Source: Abelmoschus esculentus
Taxonomy: Eukaryota; Streptophyta; Magnoliopsida; Malvales; Malvaceae
Reading direction: 5' to 3'
Assembly: GCA_035048815.1 (NCBI GenBank)
Contig: JAUCBN010000037.1
Span: 11,312,001-11,376,000, forward strand
DNA: 64,000 nt
How positions within the stretch are numbered: the first letter of the stretch is position 1; every line of letters starts with the position of its first letter. This document shows positions 10,901 to 21,822 of the stretch, piece after piece. The notes beneath the pieces are model-generated. The model worked only from the letters and a program-made list of their open reading frames with translations. It did not search any database and was not told the origin of the DNA. The translations under genes were made by a program, and so were the position numbers.

Positions 10901-13900
10901 ATCCTGTTAAAATTTGAATGGGTTCACTATAAAGCCCATTAGACATGCACGCCCTAATCCCAACAAAATCACCACAAAATGATATTAAATATAATTTTGA
11001 GTTCAAATAGTTAATTGTGTGATTTTGAACCTAATTATAAAACATAATCCTAAACTATTAGATTTTTACTCGGTTAAAATTCGAATGAGTTTACTATAAA
11101 GCCCATTTAGACATGCACGCTATACAAACCCAACAAAACAACCGTAAAATGATATTAAATAAAATTTTATGAGTTCTTATAGTTTAATATAGGTTTTTTG
11201 AACCTAATTATTTAACTTAATCCTAAATTTTTAGATTTTTACTCGTTTAAAATTCGAACGGGTTCACAATAAAGCCCATTTAGATATATACGCTTTAAAC
11301 CCAACAAAATCACCCCAAAATGATATTAAATAAAATTTTATGAGTTTAAATAGTTAATTTTGATATTTTGAAAAGTTAATTATGGGATTTTGAACATAAT
11401 TATTCAACTTAATCCTAATTTTTTAGATTTTTACCCGGTTAAAATTCGAATGGGTTCACAATAAAGCCCATTAGACATGCACGCTTTAAACCTAACAAAA
11501 TGTTGGCAAAATGATATTAAATCAAATATTACGACTTCAAATATTTAATTATGGGCTTTTGAACATAATTATACAACTTAATTTTAATTTTTTAGCTTTT
11601 CACTTGGTTAAAATTCGAATAGGTGCACTATAAAGCACATTAGGCATGCACGATTTAAACCCAACAAAACAATGTCAAAATGATTTTAAATCAATTTTTA
11701 TGATTTCGAATAGTTTTTTATGGGATTTTTAACATAATTATACAACTTAATCCTATTTTGTCAGATTTTTATCCGACATGCGCGTTTATACCCAACAAAA
11801 TAACCGTAAAACGATATTAAATAAAATTTATATGTTTAATTAGTTAATTATGGGATTTTGAATATAATTATACAACTTAATCTAAAATTTTTAGCTTTTT
11901 AATCTGTTAAAATTCAAACAGGTTTACTATAAATCTCATTTAGACATGCATGCTTTTAACCCAATAAAATATCGCAAAATGATATTAAATCAAATATTAG
12001 AAATTTAAATAGTTAATTATAGGCTTTTAAACATAATTATACAACTTAATCTAAAATTTTTAGCTTTTCACTCGGTTAAAATTCGAAATGGTTCACTATA
12101 AAGCCTATTAGACATACAGGCTTTAAACCCAACAAAACGATGGAAAAATGATATTAAATCAATTTTTATGAATTCAAAAACTTAATTATGAGATTTTGAA
12201 CCTAATAATACTAATTAATCCTAATTTTTTTTAGATTTTTACCCAGTTAAAATTCAAACGGGTTCACTATAAAGCCAATTAAGACATGCACGTTTTAAAC
12301 CCAATAAAATAACTACAAAATGATAGTAAATAAAATATTGCAAGTTCAAATATTTAATTATGGTCTTTTGAACATTATTATACAACTTAATCTTAAATTT
12401 TTAGCTTTTCACTCAGTTAAAATTCGAACGGGTTCACTATAAAACACATTAGACATTCATTGTTTAAACCCAACAAAACGATGGTAAAATGATATTAAAT
12501 CAATTTTTATGAGTTCAAATAGTTAATTATGAGATTTTGAACCTAATTATACAACTTAATCCTATTCTTTAGATTTTTATCCGTTTAAAATTCGAACAGA
12601 TTCACTACAAAGCCCATTTAGACATCTGCGTTTATACCGAACAAATTCACCGTAAAATAATTTTAAATAAAATTTTATGAGTTTAATTAGTTAATTATGG
12701 GCTTCTGAATATAATTATACAACTTATTCTAAAATTTTTAGTTTTTTACTCGGTTAAAATCTAAACAGATTTACGCTAAAACTCATTTAGACATGCACGA
12801 TTTAAATCCAAAAAAGTAACCGTAAAATGATATTAAAAGAAATATTACAAATTCAAATAGTTAATTTTGGGCTTTTAAACGTAATTATATAACTTAATGT
12901 TAAATTTTTAGATGTTCACTCGGTCAAAATTCGAACTGATTCACTATAAAGCCCATTAGACATGCACTCTTTAAACACAACACAACGATAGAAAAGTGAT
13001 ATTAAATCAGTTTTCATGAATTTAAAAAGTTAATTATGGGATTCTGAACATAATTATACTACTTAATCCTAATTTTTTAGATTTTAACCGATTAAAATTC
13101 GAACGGGTTTACTATATAGCCAATTTAGACATGCGCGCTTTAAACCCAATAAAATAACTGCAAAATGGTATTAAATGAAATATTAGGAGTTCAAATATTT
13201 AATTATGAGCTTTTTAACATAATTATATAAATTAATCTTAAATTTTTAGCTTTTCACTCGGTTAAAATTCTAACGAGTTCACTATAAAGCACATTAGACA
13301 TGCACGCTTTAAATCCAACAAAACGATGGTAAAATGATATTAAATCAATTTTTATGAGTTCAAATTCTTAATTATGGGATTTTTAACCTAATTATACAAC
13401 TTAATCATATTTTTTTAGATTTTTATCTGGTTAAAATTCGAACGTGTTCACTACAAAGCCCATTTAGACATGTGCGTTTATACCCAACAAAATAACCGTA
13501 AAATGATATTAAATAAAATTTTATGATTTTTGTTAGTTAATTAAGGGATTTTGAATATAATTATACAACTAAATCTAAAATTTTTAGCTTTTTACTCGAT
13601 TAAAATTCGAACAAGTTTACTATAAATCTCATTTAGACATGCGCTTTAAACCCAATAAAATAACCACAAAATGATATTAAATCAAATGTTAAGAATTAAA
13701 ATATTTAATTATGGGATTTTAAACATAATTATACAATTAATCTTAAATTTTGAGCTTTTCACTCGGTTAAAATTCGAATTCGTTCACTATAAAGCCCATT
13801 ATACATGCACGCTTTAATCCCAACAAAACGATGGAAAAATGATATTAAATCAATTTTCATGAATTCAAAAAGTTAATTATGGGATTTTGAATATAATTAT

Positions 13901-15459
13901 ACTACTTAATCCTATTTTTTTAGATTTTTACCTAATTAAAATTCGAACAGGTTCACTATATAGCCTATTTAGACATGCGCGCTTTAAATCGAATAAAATA
14001 ACCTCAAAATGATATTAAATGAAATATTACGAGTTCAAATATTTAAATATAGGCTTTTAACATAATTATAAAACTTAATCTAAAATTTTTAGCTTTTCAC
14101 TCGGTTAAAATTTGAACAGGTTCACTTTAAAGCACATTAGACATGCACTGTTTAAACCCAACAAAAGGATGGTAAAATGATATTAAATCAATTTTTATGA
14201 GTTCAAATAGTTAAATATGAGATTTTGAATCTAATTATACAACTTAATCCTATTTTTTTATATTTTTATCCATTTAAAATTCGAACGGATTCACTATAAA
14301 GCCCATTTAGACATGCGCGCTTATACCCAACAAACTAACCATAAAATAATTTTAAATAAAATTTTATGAGTTTATTTTTTAATTATGACCTTTTGAATAT
14401 AATTATACAACTTAATCTAATTTTTTTTGCTTTTTACTCAGTTAAAATCCATACAGGTTTACTATAAATCTCATTTGGACATGCACGCTTTAAACCCAAT
14501 AAAATTACCGCAAAATGGTATTAAATGAAATATTATGAATTAAAATAGTTAATTATGGGATTTTAAACATAATTATACAATTTAACCTTAAATTTTTAGC
14601 TTTTCACTCGTTTAAAATTTGAACTGGTTCACTATAAAGCCCATTAGACATACACGCTTTAAACCCAACAAATATTGAAATTCAAACGGGTTCACTATAT
14701 AGCCACTTTACATGCACACTTTAAACCCAATAAAATAACCGCAAAATGATATTAAATCAAATATTAGGAGTTCAAATATTTAATTATGGGCTTTTGAACA
14801 TAATTATATAAATTAATCTTAAATTTTAAGCTTTTCACTCAGTTAAAATTCTAACAGGTTCACTATAAGGCACATTAGACATGCACGCTTTAAACCCAAC
14901 AAAACAATGGAAAAATGATATTAAATCAATCTTTATGAATTCAAAAAGTTTATTATGGGATTTTGAACCTAATTATACTACATAATACTAATTGTTTAGA
15001 TTTTTACCTAGTTAAAATTCGAACGGGTTCACTATATAGCCACTTTAGATATGCACACTTTAAACCCAATAAAATAACCGCAAAATGATATTAAATCAAA
15101 TATTAGGAGTTAAAATATTTAATTATGGGCTTTTGAACATAATTATATAAATCAATCTTAAATTTTAAGCTTTTCACTCAGTTAAAATTCTAACGGGTTC
15201 ACTATAAAGCATATTAGATATGCACGCTTTAAACCCAACAAAACGATGGTAAAATGATATTAAATCAATTTTTATGAGTTCAAATTCTTAATTATGGGAT
15301 TTTAAACCTAATTAAACAACTTAATCCTATTTTTTTTAGATTTTTATCCAGTTAAAATTCGAACGAGTTCACTACAAAACCCATTTAGACATACGCGTTT
15401 ATACCCAACTAAATAACCTTAAAATGATATTAAATAAAATTTTATGATTTTTATTAGTT
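7972..15459 (+). repeat. Satellite array, monomer about 170-172 bp (left block)
   Basis: The anchor GCCCATTTAG recurs at 8051, 8221, 8393 and 8563 and onward, giving steps of 170-172 bp. Each monomer reads roughly as a CACGCTTTAAACCC box, AACAAAA, an AAATGATATTAAAT box, TTATGAGTTC, AATTATACAACTTAATC, a TTTTTAG box and GGTTAAAATTCGAACGGGTTCACTATAAAG. Variants differ in GATTTTTAC versus GCTTTTCAC and in CCCATTTAG versus CCCATTAG, and they alternate in places. Shortened monomers mark internal deletions near 11358, 11770 and 14670. A dimer repeats at about 14686 and 15018. There are no genes. The monomer size fits a centromeric or heterochromatic satellite, but the location is inference. Confidence 0.93.
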
Positions 15460-15720
15460 CACTACAGCAAAATAAGTCTTTAATGGCGTTTTTTAAGTCC
15501 TATAGTGACATTTTATAGCGCTGCTAAAAACTTTAGTGGCGCTTAGAAAAGTGCTGCAAAAAGTGCCGCTAAAACTAGCGCCGCAATAGTTTGCAACGTT
15601 TTTTGTCCAAAAACGCCACAAAAGATCATGATCTTTAGTGACGTTTTTGTTTACAAACGCCACTATAGAAAAGGTCTTTAGCGGCGTTTGAAAACACAAA
15701 CGCCGCTAGTAACACAATTT
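15460..15720. repeat. CACTA left terminal and subterminal repeats
   Basis: After the 13-bp terminal core come about ten direct and inverted copies of a GGCG(T/C)TTTT or AAACGCC(G/A)C motif, such as TTTGAAAACACAAACGCCGC near 15687. In CACTA elements such motifs bind the element-encoded DNA-binding protein; that role is inferred here. Confidence 0.8.
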
Positions 15721-16068
15721 TTTTAAAAAAAATCAAATAAAAAAATATTATATCATATATATATATCAACCATCTTGACATAATAGCTTTTCAAAAACCA
15801 CTAACACAGAGTTAAAAATATTATAGATCATGTGCAATTCACTCAGACTCCAACCATCCTATTCAAAAAACATCTTGAAATATGCGGCTACAGGCTATGG
15901 CACCAGAATAAAGTAAACAGGAGATTACAACTTGAGATATTCCTAAGATTCCGATAAGTGAAAAGACTGACAGTAATGACTTATTAGTACAAATAAATTT
16001 TTATGTGTATTTTCACATTTAGTGGAACGACTTACACTGTTTTTGACAAAAAAACAAGTTGCACTTAC

Positions 16069-17267
16069 ATATTGATAAGAGATGAACTTTTTTCTGCATG
16101 AAGTGTACCATTCAACTTATTATCTCCAAGAAACCTTCAGATAAAAAGCATCAAAATGATACATAAATCAACAGGATCGATAAAAAATCAAGACATATAT
16201 GAATATAATATTTTTTTAATGAGTTGGAGTCTGAGTGAGTGAACTCAAATTAAAAAGTGACCCTGGGATCTGCCCAGCTATATTATTGAAGCTAAAATCC
16301 CTAAAAACAAAAATATTTGAAAGTTATTATAAAATACCAAGCAAGCAAAAAGTAATAATAGAAATATATACTAATTATATTCAAGCCAATTATGGAGCTC
16401 AGAAAGTTTCACCCAAACCCATCAAATGGTAATTGCCTCCCCTCCACCGAAACATGCATAAACGCACTTATAAAGAAGCAACCATTCAAGAGAGCAACTT
16501 ACAGCAGTGTCAAATTCTCGTATTCTCCTATGCTGGATGAAATTGTATTCAAAATATTATTGTTCCTTAGATCCCTGCATGTAATATCTTTTCTTGAGAT
16601 AATGCTACTAATTTATTGGACAAAAAGAGAGAAGACGGAACAAAATATAAGAGACAGTGGGATTAAGCTGGCTAACAAGATACTCAAGGACCTCATATCC
16701 CTTATAAATGCTAGAGAACTTCCATTAAATAAACCACTTATTCTCCTATAAGTGCATCACATTAGAATGTTGTTACAGTCCAATAAGTTATGGGAAAAAA
16801 AGCTAAGAATATGTAGGCACTCACAATTTTATCAGAGAAGATTGGAAAATGTTGAGGGTATTGGTCCTTTAAAAGAGTTTCCTTGAAATCTCCTACAATC
16901 AAAGAATAGATCAAGATATCATAAGATGTGCAGAGATAGCACTAAGGCATATATTTATCTCATTATTCTCCACTGTAAATTAGGGAAGACGTTTAAACCA
17001 CGAAAAAAGTAAACCATACAAGACAGTAAGCCTTGACCAATTTCCTATGAAGTCAGGTATCCTCCCAGTAAGTTAAGTATTTGATATCCACCTGAAATAT
17101 AATTATTCCTTTAAAAATATCATGAATAAACATTTTCCTTTTTTTTAAGAACATAGCATTTTGATTATAGAAAATAATAGATTAAAAAATCTTACATGAT
17201 CTGTAAGTTCTGCAGATTAACGAATGTTGGAGGGATCTCACCACTTACCCCGGAACTATCAAAATAG
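16069..17267 (-). pseudogene. Captured LRR-VIII receptor-kinase gene fragment, seven LRR exons with introns
   Basis: Minus-strand exons appear in the correct family order, each about one leucine-rich repeat long. 17196-17267 (72 bp) reads YFDSSGVSGEIPPTFVNLQNLQ. About 17030-17101 reads LTGRIPDFIGNWSRL, with a stop just before. 16825-16892 reads FQGNSFKGPIPSTFSNLL, about 4 bp short. 16677-16745 reads RISGLFNGSSSLAFIRDM. 16503-16574 (72 bp) reads NNNILNTISSSIGEYENL. About 16229-16300 reads DFSFNNIAGQIPGSLFNLSS. 16069-16134 reads FLGDNKLNGTLHAEKSSSL. Acceptor AG and donor GTAAG or GTGAG sites flank most of them. The series matches the extracellular LRR part of subfamily VIII-2 kinases (At1g56140-like, recalled, not searched). 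Retained introns mean genomic DNA was captured. No signal peptide, malectin-like or kinase part is present, so it is not functional as a receptor. Confidence 0.85.
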
Positions 17268-17810
17268 CTGCCAACATAAACATAGTTCCATCATTTCTGA
17301 TGATCTATATGGTTTTTCATCAAGAGGAAAATGGAAATGAATAGATCATAATTTTTAAACATCAAACCATCAAAGATGTACACAAACACCATAAAAAGTA
17401 TGGAATAAAAACAGAAACCTATCATAATAACTGCAAGATTGCACACATAAGATTTCAAGCATACAACATCCTTCGAAGCCCCAGTGCTTCATGGTTAAAT
17501 AAATATTATACAGAAATATAACACTGCCAGCCAAGCTGAAGAATAACATTAAACTCTAGTGGAATCTTCCTTTCATAAATTTCTTGATCAAAGAAATACA
17601 CTCTAATCCACTAAAGATAACGATAATAAAGCTATTTAACTAGGCATCCAACAAACGTACTAGAGATTATAAGAGTAAAAATAAAATTCAAGCAACATCT
17701 AGGCATCCAACAACTGGCACCTTAAGCTTCATTTGATAAGCAAGAAGATGAAACAAAACTATGTTCAACCAGATACACAATGGATCTACACACTCAGTCG
17801 AAACAGATTT
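17268..17810. other. CACTA interior, unassigned
   Basis: This is AT-rich sequence upstream, in the minus sense, of the captured LRR exons. A stretch near 17560-17600 could be another decayed LRR exon (IPLEF... on the minus strand), but I cannot confirm it. Most of it is probably captured intron sequence. Confidence 0.4.
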
Positions 17811-18079
17811 TGTTATGAATCAGAATACGAGGAGAGATTATAAGATTAAAACCATCCAAATTAGTGGATTTACCAATTAAATGGACAGTGTTATTAATAT
17901 AAATAAGTCATGAGATTTTAGGTAAGGGATATGAAATATTTTGTAAACATTGGTTGTGGCTAATTTTCTCTCTATCCCTTCTTATTCTCTCAATTCCCAA
18001 TTCTGTAATTTTCCTTTCCTATCAATGAAATCCATTTGAATCATTTTATTTTCAACCATTGTTACTTGAGTTCCTAACA
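17811..18079 (+). repeat. 5' LTR of element H
   Basis: 269 bp, TG...CA, nearly identical to 20453-20721. It is followed one base later by TGGTGCTTTCATTGAGAG, in the primer-site position; I could not assign the tRNA. Confidence 0.93.
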
Positions 18080-18160
18080 TTGGTGCTTTCATTGAGAGCG
18101 ACTGGAGTCATTTCATTCTTCTTCCTAAGATCTGTAATTTTCTTCTTCATTGTTTCGACT

Positions 18161-19111
18161 ATGGTGAACAACGCCGACGCCATCAAAGTTTTGCAGGATT
18201 CCACTGATCGTCATGAATTGGTTCTGATCAATCTGCAGAAATTCACAGAAGATCAAACTCGTTGGAATGAAAACACTCATCGAACGTTGTACGATCTTGA
18301 CCAACAGCTGCGAGCGATTTCTTCTTACTTGGGCATCTCGGCTCAATCATCCCAGGAAGGTGTCGTTGTGGGTCATCAGGGCAAGGCCAAAGTTGGTGCT
18401 ATCTCTGACGTTGTTTTTTCTTTTGCACCCCGTCCTGTTCAGGTTCAGTTGCCGATCTTCACAGGTAAAGATCCAGAGGAATGGATTGTGTCTGCGACGG
18501 ATTTTTTTGAGTTCTATAACACAGAGGATTCTTGCCGAATTTCTATGTCTGCTCGTCATTTTGAAGGTATAGCTCATCGATGGTATCTCTGGATGAAGCA
18601 ATATCAACAATTATCTTCATGGGAAAATTTCACCAAGGCTATGAGGGCAAGATTTCAATCTGCTACTAACGTCAATCCATACATCCCCAACGTGTTTGAT
18701 GAATTGCCAACACCAACTCATTTTTCTATTGTTGAGCAACCGATTCAATGGGGTACAAAGTATGGTGTTCAAACTAAGGACGCACAAGTTAAAAGTTATT
18801 TTGCGGAGACGACTCCCTTGTTGCCCATTGCTGAGAAATTGTTGTTACCATGCATAAAAACTACGGCTGAAAAATACACAATTGGGACAATGGAAAGCTT
18901 TGTTGAGGATAAAACAATGGAATCACAAAAAAAAAACTTTCTGATGCGAGTCCAAATGCAGAGTTGTTGTGCACCGAAAGTCTTGACAATATCAGTAAGC
19001 GCCCCTTCCCTATGCTTGCATATGCTATTCAAAATGTCAAATATTCAGCGACAAGCTCTTTGGTGTTGCCTTTGTGGCATGTTGATGATGGGTACAAATT
19101 TTATGACTTAG
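18161..19111 (+). pseudogene. Gypsy-type gag fragment of element H
   Basis: The start is taken at the ATG at 18161 (MVNNADAIKV), since the open frame before it lies in the primer-site leader. Residues 1-60 look coiled-coil forming. A gag core follows: LPIFTGKDPEEWI, then FFEFYNTEDSCR, SARHFEGIAHRWYLWMKQ and SWENFTKAMRARFQS, typical of gypsy gag. Similarity that I recognise stops near 18690 (NPYIPN). The remaining codons to 19111 match nothing I know, and no zinc knuckle is present. It is a truncated gag, probably with foreign or rearranged sequence fused behind it. Confidence 0.75.
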
Positions 19112-19532
19112 AGATTTCATATTTGAGATCATCTATTGTGTCTTCAATAATGCTAAGTGTTGTTCGGATACATAGACTGAGAATTTATTCATTAGCGCTT
19201 ATGCATGTAATGAGGCTTGTTAAGTTTGATGACCCTCATCGATTTAGGTTGTTATTAATGGAAAGTCTATGATCCTCGTTATAGGTTTAGATGGGAATCG
19301 AGTTTTGCAACAACTTTCGATTTTTTCTTTATCTTTGGTGGACAGAAATAAATGTTGTTTGAGGTTGCAGTTTCAACACTTTGATGAGATGGGTAGGCTA
19401 CTTTATAAGAATGTCGATGTTGTCAATGATGCTGTAATTAAACTATCTGGAAGACTCGTTAAGGTGATTCTTGAAATTGGTGGTTTTGGAGGTCATTATT
19501 CACTTGATTATATTTTTAGTTCATTGATTGAG
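19112..19532 (+). other. Unrecognised interior of element H
   Basis: This lies between the gag-like ORF and the HSP70-like segment. The frame open from 19269 continues into the HSP segment, but its first 88 residues do not resemble HSP70 and have no motif I know. It may be another captured piece or decayed element sequence. Confidence 0.4.
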
Positions 19533-20376
19533 GTTGAAAATGTTCATATGGTTGAGGTTGTTGGTTCAGCCTCTCGTGTTCCTGCTATGCTGAAGATCCT
19601 CACAGAGTTCTTTGGTAAAGAGCCCAGGCGCACAATGAATGCTAGTGAATGTGTTGCAGGGGGTTGTGCTTTAAAATGTGCAATTCTCAGTCCCACATTT
19701 AAAGTTCGAGACTTTCAGGTCAATGAGAGCTTCCCTTTCCCAATCTCACTATCATGGAAGGGTTCTGGTCCAGATGCTCAAACTGCAGGAGCAGAACAAC
19801 AACCACTGGTTTTTCCGAAGGGAAATTCAATACCCAGTGTCAAGGCTGTTACTTTCCACAAATCAAGTACTTTCACGGTTGATGTTCAATATTCTGATGT
19901 TAGTGATTTGCAGACCCTGGCAAAAATCAATACTTACACTATTGGGTCTTTTCCAACAATAAGAAATGAACGACTAAAATTGAAGGTCAAAGTTCGTCTG
20001 AATTTGCATGGGATTGTGTCCGTTGAGTCAGCAACACTCTTGGAAGAGGAAGAAGTTGAAGTTCCAGTTTCAAAGGAGCCTCAAAAAGACGACTCTAAGA
20101 TGGAGACTGATGATGCACCTAGTAATACTGTTGCTCCCAGTGCCAATGAGACGGATGTTAACATGCAAGATGCCAAGGATACAGCTGATGCAGTAGGGGT
20201 TGAAAATGGTGTCCCTGAGTCTGGTGACAAGACTGTGAAAATGGAGATTGATACTAAAGTTGAGGCTCTCAAGATGAAGGTGAAAAAAAAACACAAATGT
20301 CCCAGTGGCAGAGTTGGTCTATGGTGCAATGTTAGCTGCAGATGTTCAAAAGACAGTAGAGAAAGAGTTCGAAATG
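19533..20376 (+). pseudogene. Captured HSP70-15/Hsp110-type chaperone fragment
   Basis: From 19533 the frame reads HMVEVVGSASRVPAMLKI, then FFGKEPRRTMNASECVAGGC, FPFPISLSWKG, VFPKGNSIPSVKAVTF, and KVKVRLNLHGIVSVESATLL before an acidic Lys/Glu/Asp-rich linker. This is the end of the nucleotide-binding domain, the beta substrate-binding domain and the acidic insertion of plant HSP70-14/15 (Hsp110/SSE-like) proteins. It covers about 280 codons of a protein of roughly 830. Near 20285, in a run of A residues, the frame shifts, after which another frame still resembles the family up to about 20376 (VPVAELVYGAML). No intron-like break is visible, so a spliced transcript was probably captured. It lacks the ATPase core and cannot act as a chaperone. 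Confidence 0.85.
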
Positions 20377-20452
20377 GCATGCCGATGAGAAGGAAAGAGC
20401 TGGTACATATAAAGAACCTTGAGGACAAGGTTCTCTTTTCAGGGGATGTTAA

Positions 20453-20721
20453 TGTTATGAATCAGAATATGAGGAGAGATTATAAGATTAAAACCATCCA
20501 AATTAGTGGATTTACCAATTAAATGGACAGTGTTATTAATATAAATAAGTTATGAGATTCTAGGTAAGGGATATGAAATATTTTGTAAACATTAGCTGTG
20601 GTTAATTTTCTCTCTATCCCTTCTTATTCTCTCAATTCCCAATTCTGTAATTTTCCTTTCCTATCAATGAAATCCATTTGAATCATTTTATTTTCAACCA
20701 TTGTTACTTGAGTTCCTAACA
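20453..20721 (+). repeat. 3' LTR of element H
   Basis: 269 bp, same length as the 5' copy. It is preceded by a short purine-rich stretch AGGGGATG that may be the polypurine tract, and followed by the target duplication GATTT. Confidence 0.93.
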
Positions 20722-20726
20722 GATTT

Positions 20727-21429
20727 CTTTCGCGATCTTAGATGAAGGGAAAAATTCTGACTAAAATCTCAAATTCAAGTTATATGGAGAATTACCCAAA
20801 TTTAATTTGCAGAGTAAATAACAAAAATCTTAAAACCCATAATTCCATTGTAAGAACAATAATATGATGCAGACTCCGATTATCCAAACAAAAACAAGCG
20901 TAATGATGGAATCAAATCCAAAACTTACACTGAAAAGGATGACCGACATTTGACAGAAGATTAATAAACAAAAGGAAACATGAATGGTTTCACAAGTAAC
21001 CCAGAAACATTATTGACATTTACACAATGCGATAGACCTAATCGCCATTGTTAATGGCTATGAAGATTGAAGAGAAAAGATTGAAACTGTTTTTTATGGG
21101 TATGGAAGGAAGAGAGAAATAGATTTGAGAAACTCATCAAAGGGGAGTTTGTGAGGACTATCGTGATTCTTGCTCTGTCTGCCGCAGCTTCGAGGGAGTT
21201 GAAGGGTTGGGGAAAATCCTGATAGGAAAATATATATGTTAAAAAGGAGGTGAGTTGATTGTTTTAATATTTATAGTTTTAGAGATCTAAAATACAATAG
21301 GTTCTTTTTTTTAAAAAAATAAGGTAATTTAATCCTAAAAAATATTTTAGTTTAGATGGTTAAGACATAGTGTTACTTAGTTATGTGTTATATGTTCAAA
21401 TCCATGCAACTTTATTATTTTTGTTAAAA
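20727..21429 (-). other. CACTA interior, right part; possible captured 5' gene end
   Basis: On the minus strand at about 21170-21040 a CT-rich leader-like sequence precedes an ATG (ATGGCGATTAGGTCTATCGC), giving about 12 codons before a stop. This could be the 5' end of a captured gene lying upstream of the LRR exons, but the product is not recognisable. The rest is AT-rich. Confidence 0.3.
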
Positions 21430-21819
21430 AAATGTCATTTGCGGCGCTTTTAAAAAACTCCACTAAAAACCTAACTTTTGCGGCGTTTTTAAAGCAAACG
21501 CCGCAAATGACATGTTTTTAGCGACGCTTTTTCAAAAACGCCGCAAAAGTCATGTTTTTAGTGGTGTTTTTTTCTGAAGAGTCGCAAATGACATTTTTTA
21601 GCAACGCTTTCTCAAAAACGCCACAAAAGTCATGTTTTAGTGGCGTTTTTTTGAAGCGTCCCAAATAACATGTTTTTTAGCGGCGATTTCTCAAAAACGC
21701 CGCGAAAAACTTATATATAGTGGCGTTTTCCAAAAATCGTCACTAAATGTACAAATGTTGCGGCGTTTGTAACCAAAACATTGCTAAGAGTGCCACAAAA
21801 AGCTTGTTTTGCTGTAGTG
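21430..21819. repeat. CACTA right subterminal repeats and terminal repeat
   Basis: About ten alternating copies of GCGGCGTTTTT / AAAAACGCCGC units, separated by AAATGACATGTTTTTAG-like spacers, lead to the terminal TTGTTTTGCTGTAGTG. Confidence 0.85.
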
Positions 21820-21822
21820 GTT

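Larger units (their letters stand above)
17811..20721 (+). mobile_element. Small LTR retrotransposon with a captured host gene (element H)
   Basis: Two 269-bp LTRs (17811-18079 and 20453-20721) start TGTTATGAAT and end CTAACA. The 5-bp target duplication GATTT lies at 17806-17810 and 20722-20726. The LTRs differ at about six positions by eye, all transitions. Inside are a gag fragment, an unrecognised stretch, a sense-oriented HSP70-15-like fragment, and a short stretch reading LEDKVLFSGD just before the 3' LTR, which resembles the end of gypsy-type polyproteins. No protease, RT, RNase H or integrase is present, so the element must have been mobilised in trans. It sits inside the CACTA transposon. 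Confidence 0.93.
15460..21819. mobile_element. Non-autonomous CACTA (En/Spm) transposon carrying gene fragments
   Basis: The left end starts CACTACAGCAAAATAAG and the right end, reverse-complemented, starts CACTACAGCAAAACAAG. The 3-bp target duplication GTT lies at 15457-15459 and 21820-21822, and the satellite monomer reads through if the insert is removed. Both ends carry many copies of a GGCGTTTTT/AAACGCC subterminal motif. No transposase sequence was found, so movement would need a helper. The interior holds LRR receptor-kinase exons (minus strand) and a nested LTR element at 17811-20721. Without that insert and its duplication the CACTA would be about 3.4 kb. Confidence 0.93.

Noticed and set aside
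7972..15459. CRISPR-like array
   Set aside because: The units are head-to-tail 170-bp monomers without unique spacers, in a plant genome.
16392..16751. 119-codon plus-strand open frame
   Set aside because: It is antisense to the captured LRR exons; the minus strand explains the sequence.
20070..20428. Minus-strand frames over the HSP70-like segment
   Set aside because: They are shadows of the sense HSP70-15-like reading frame.
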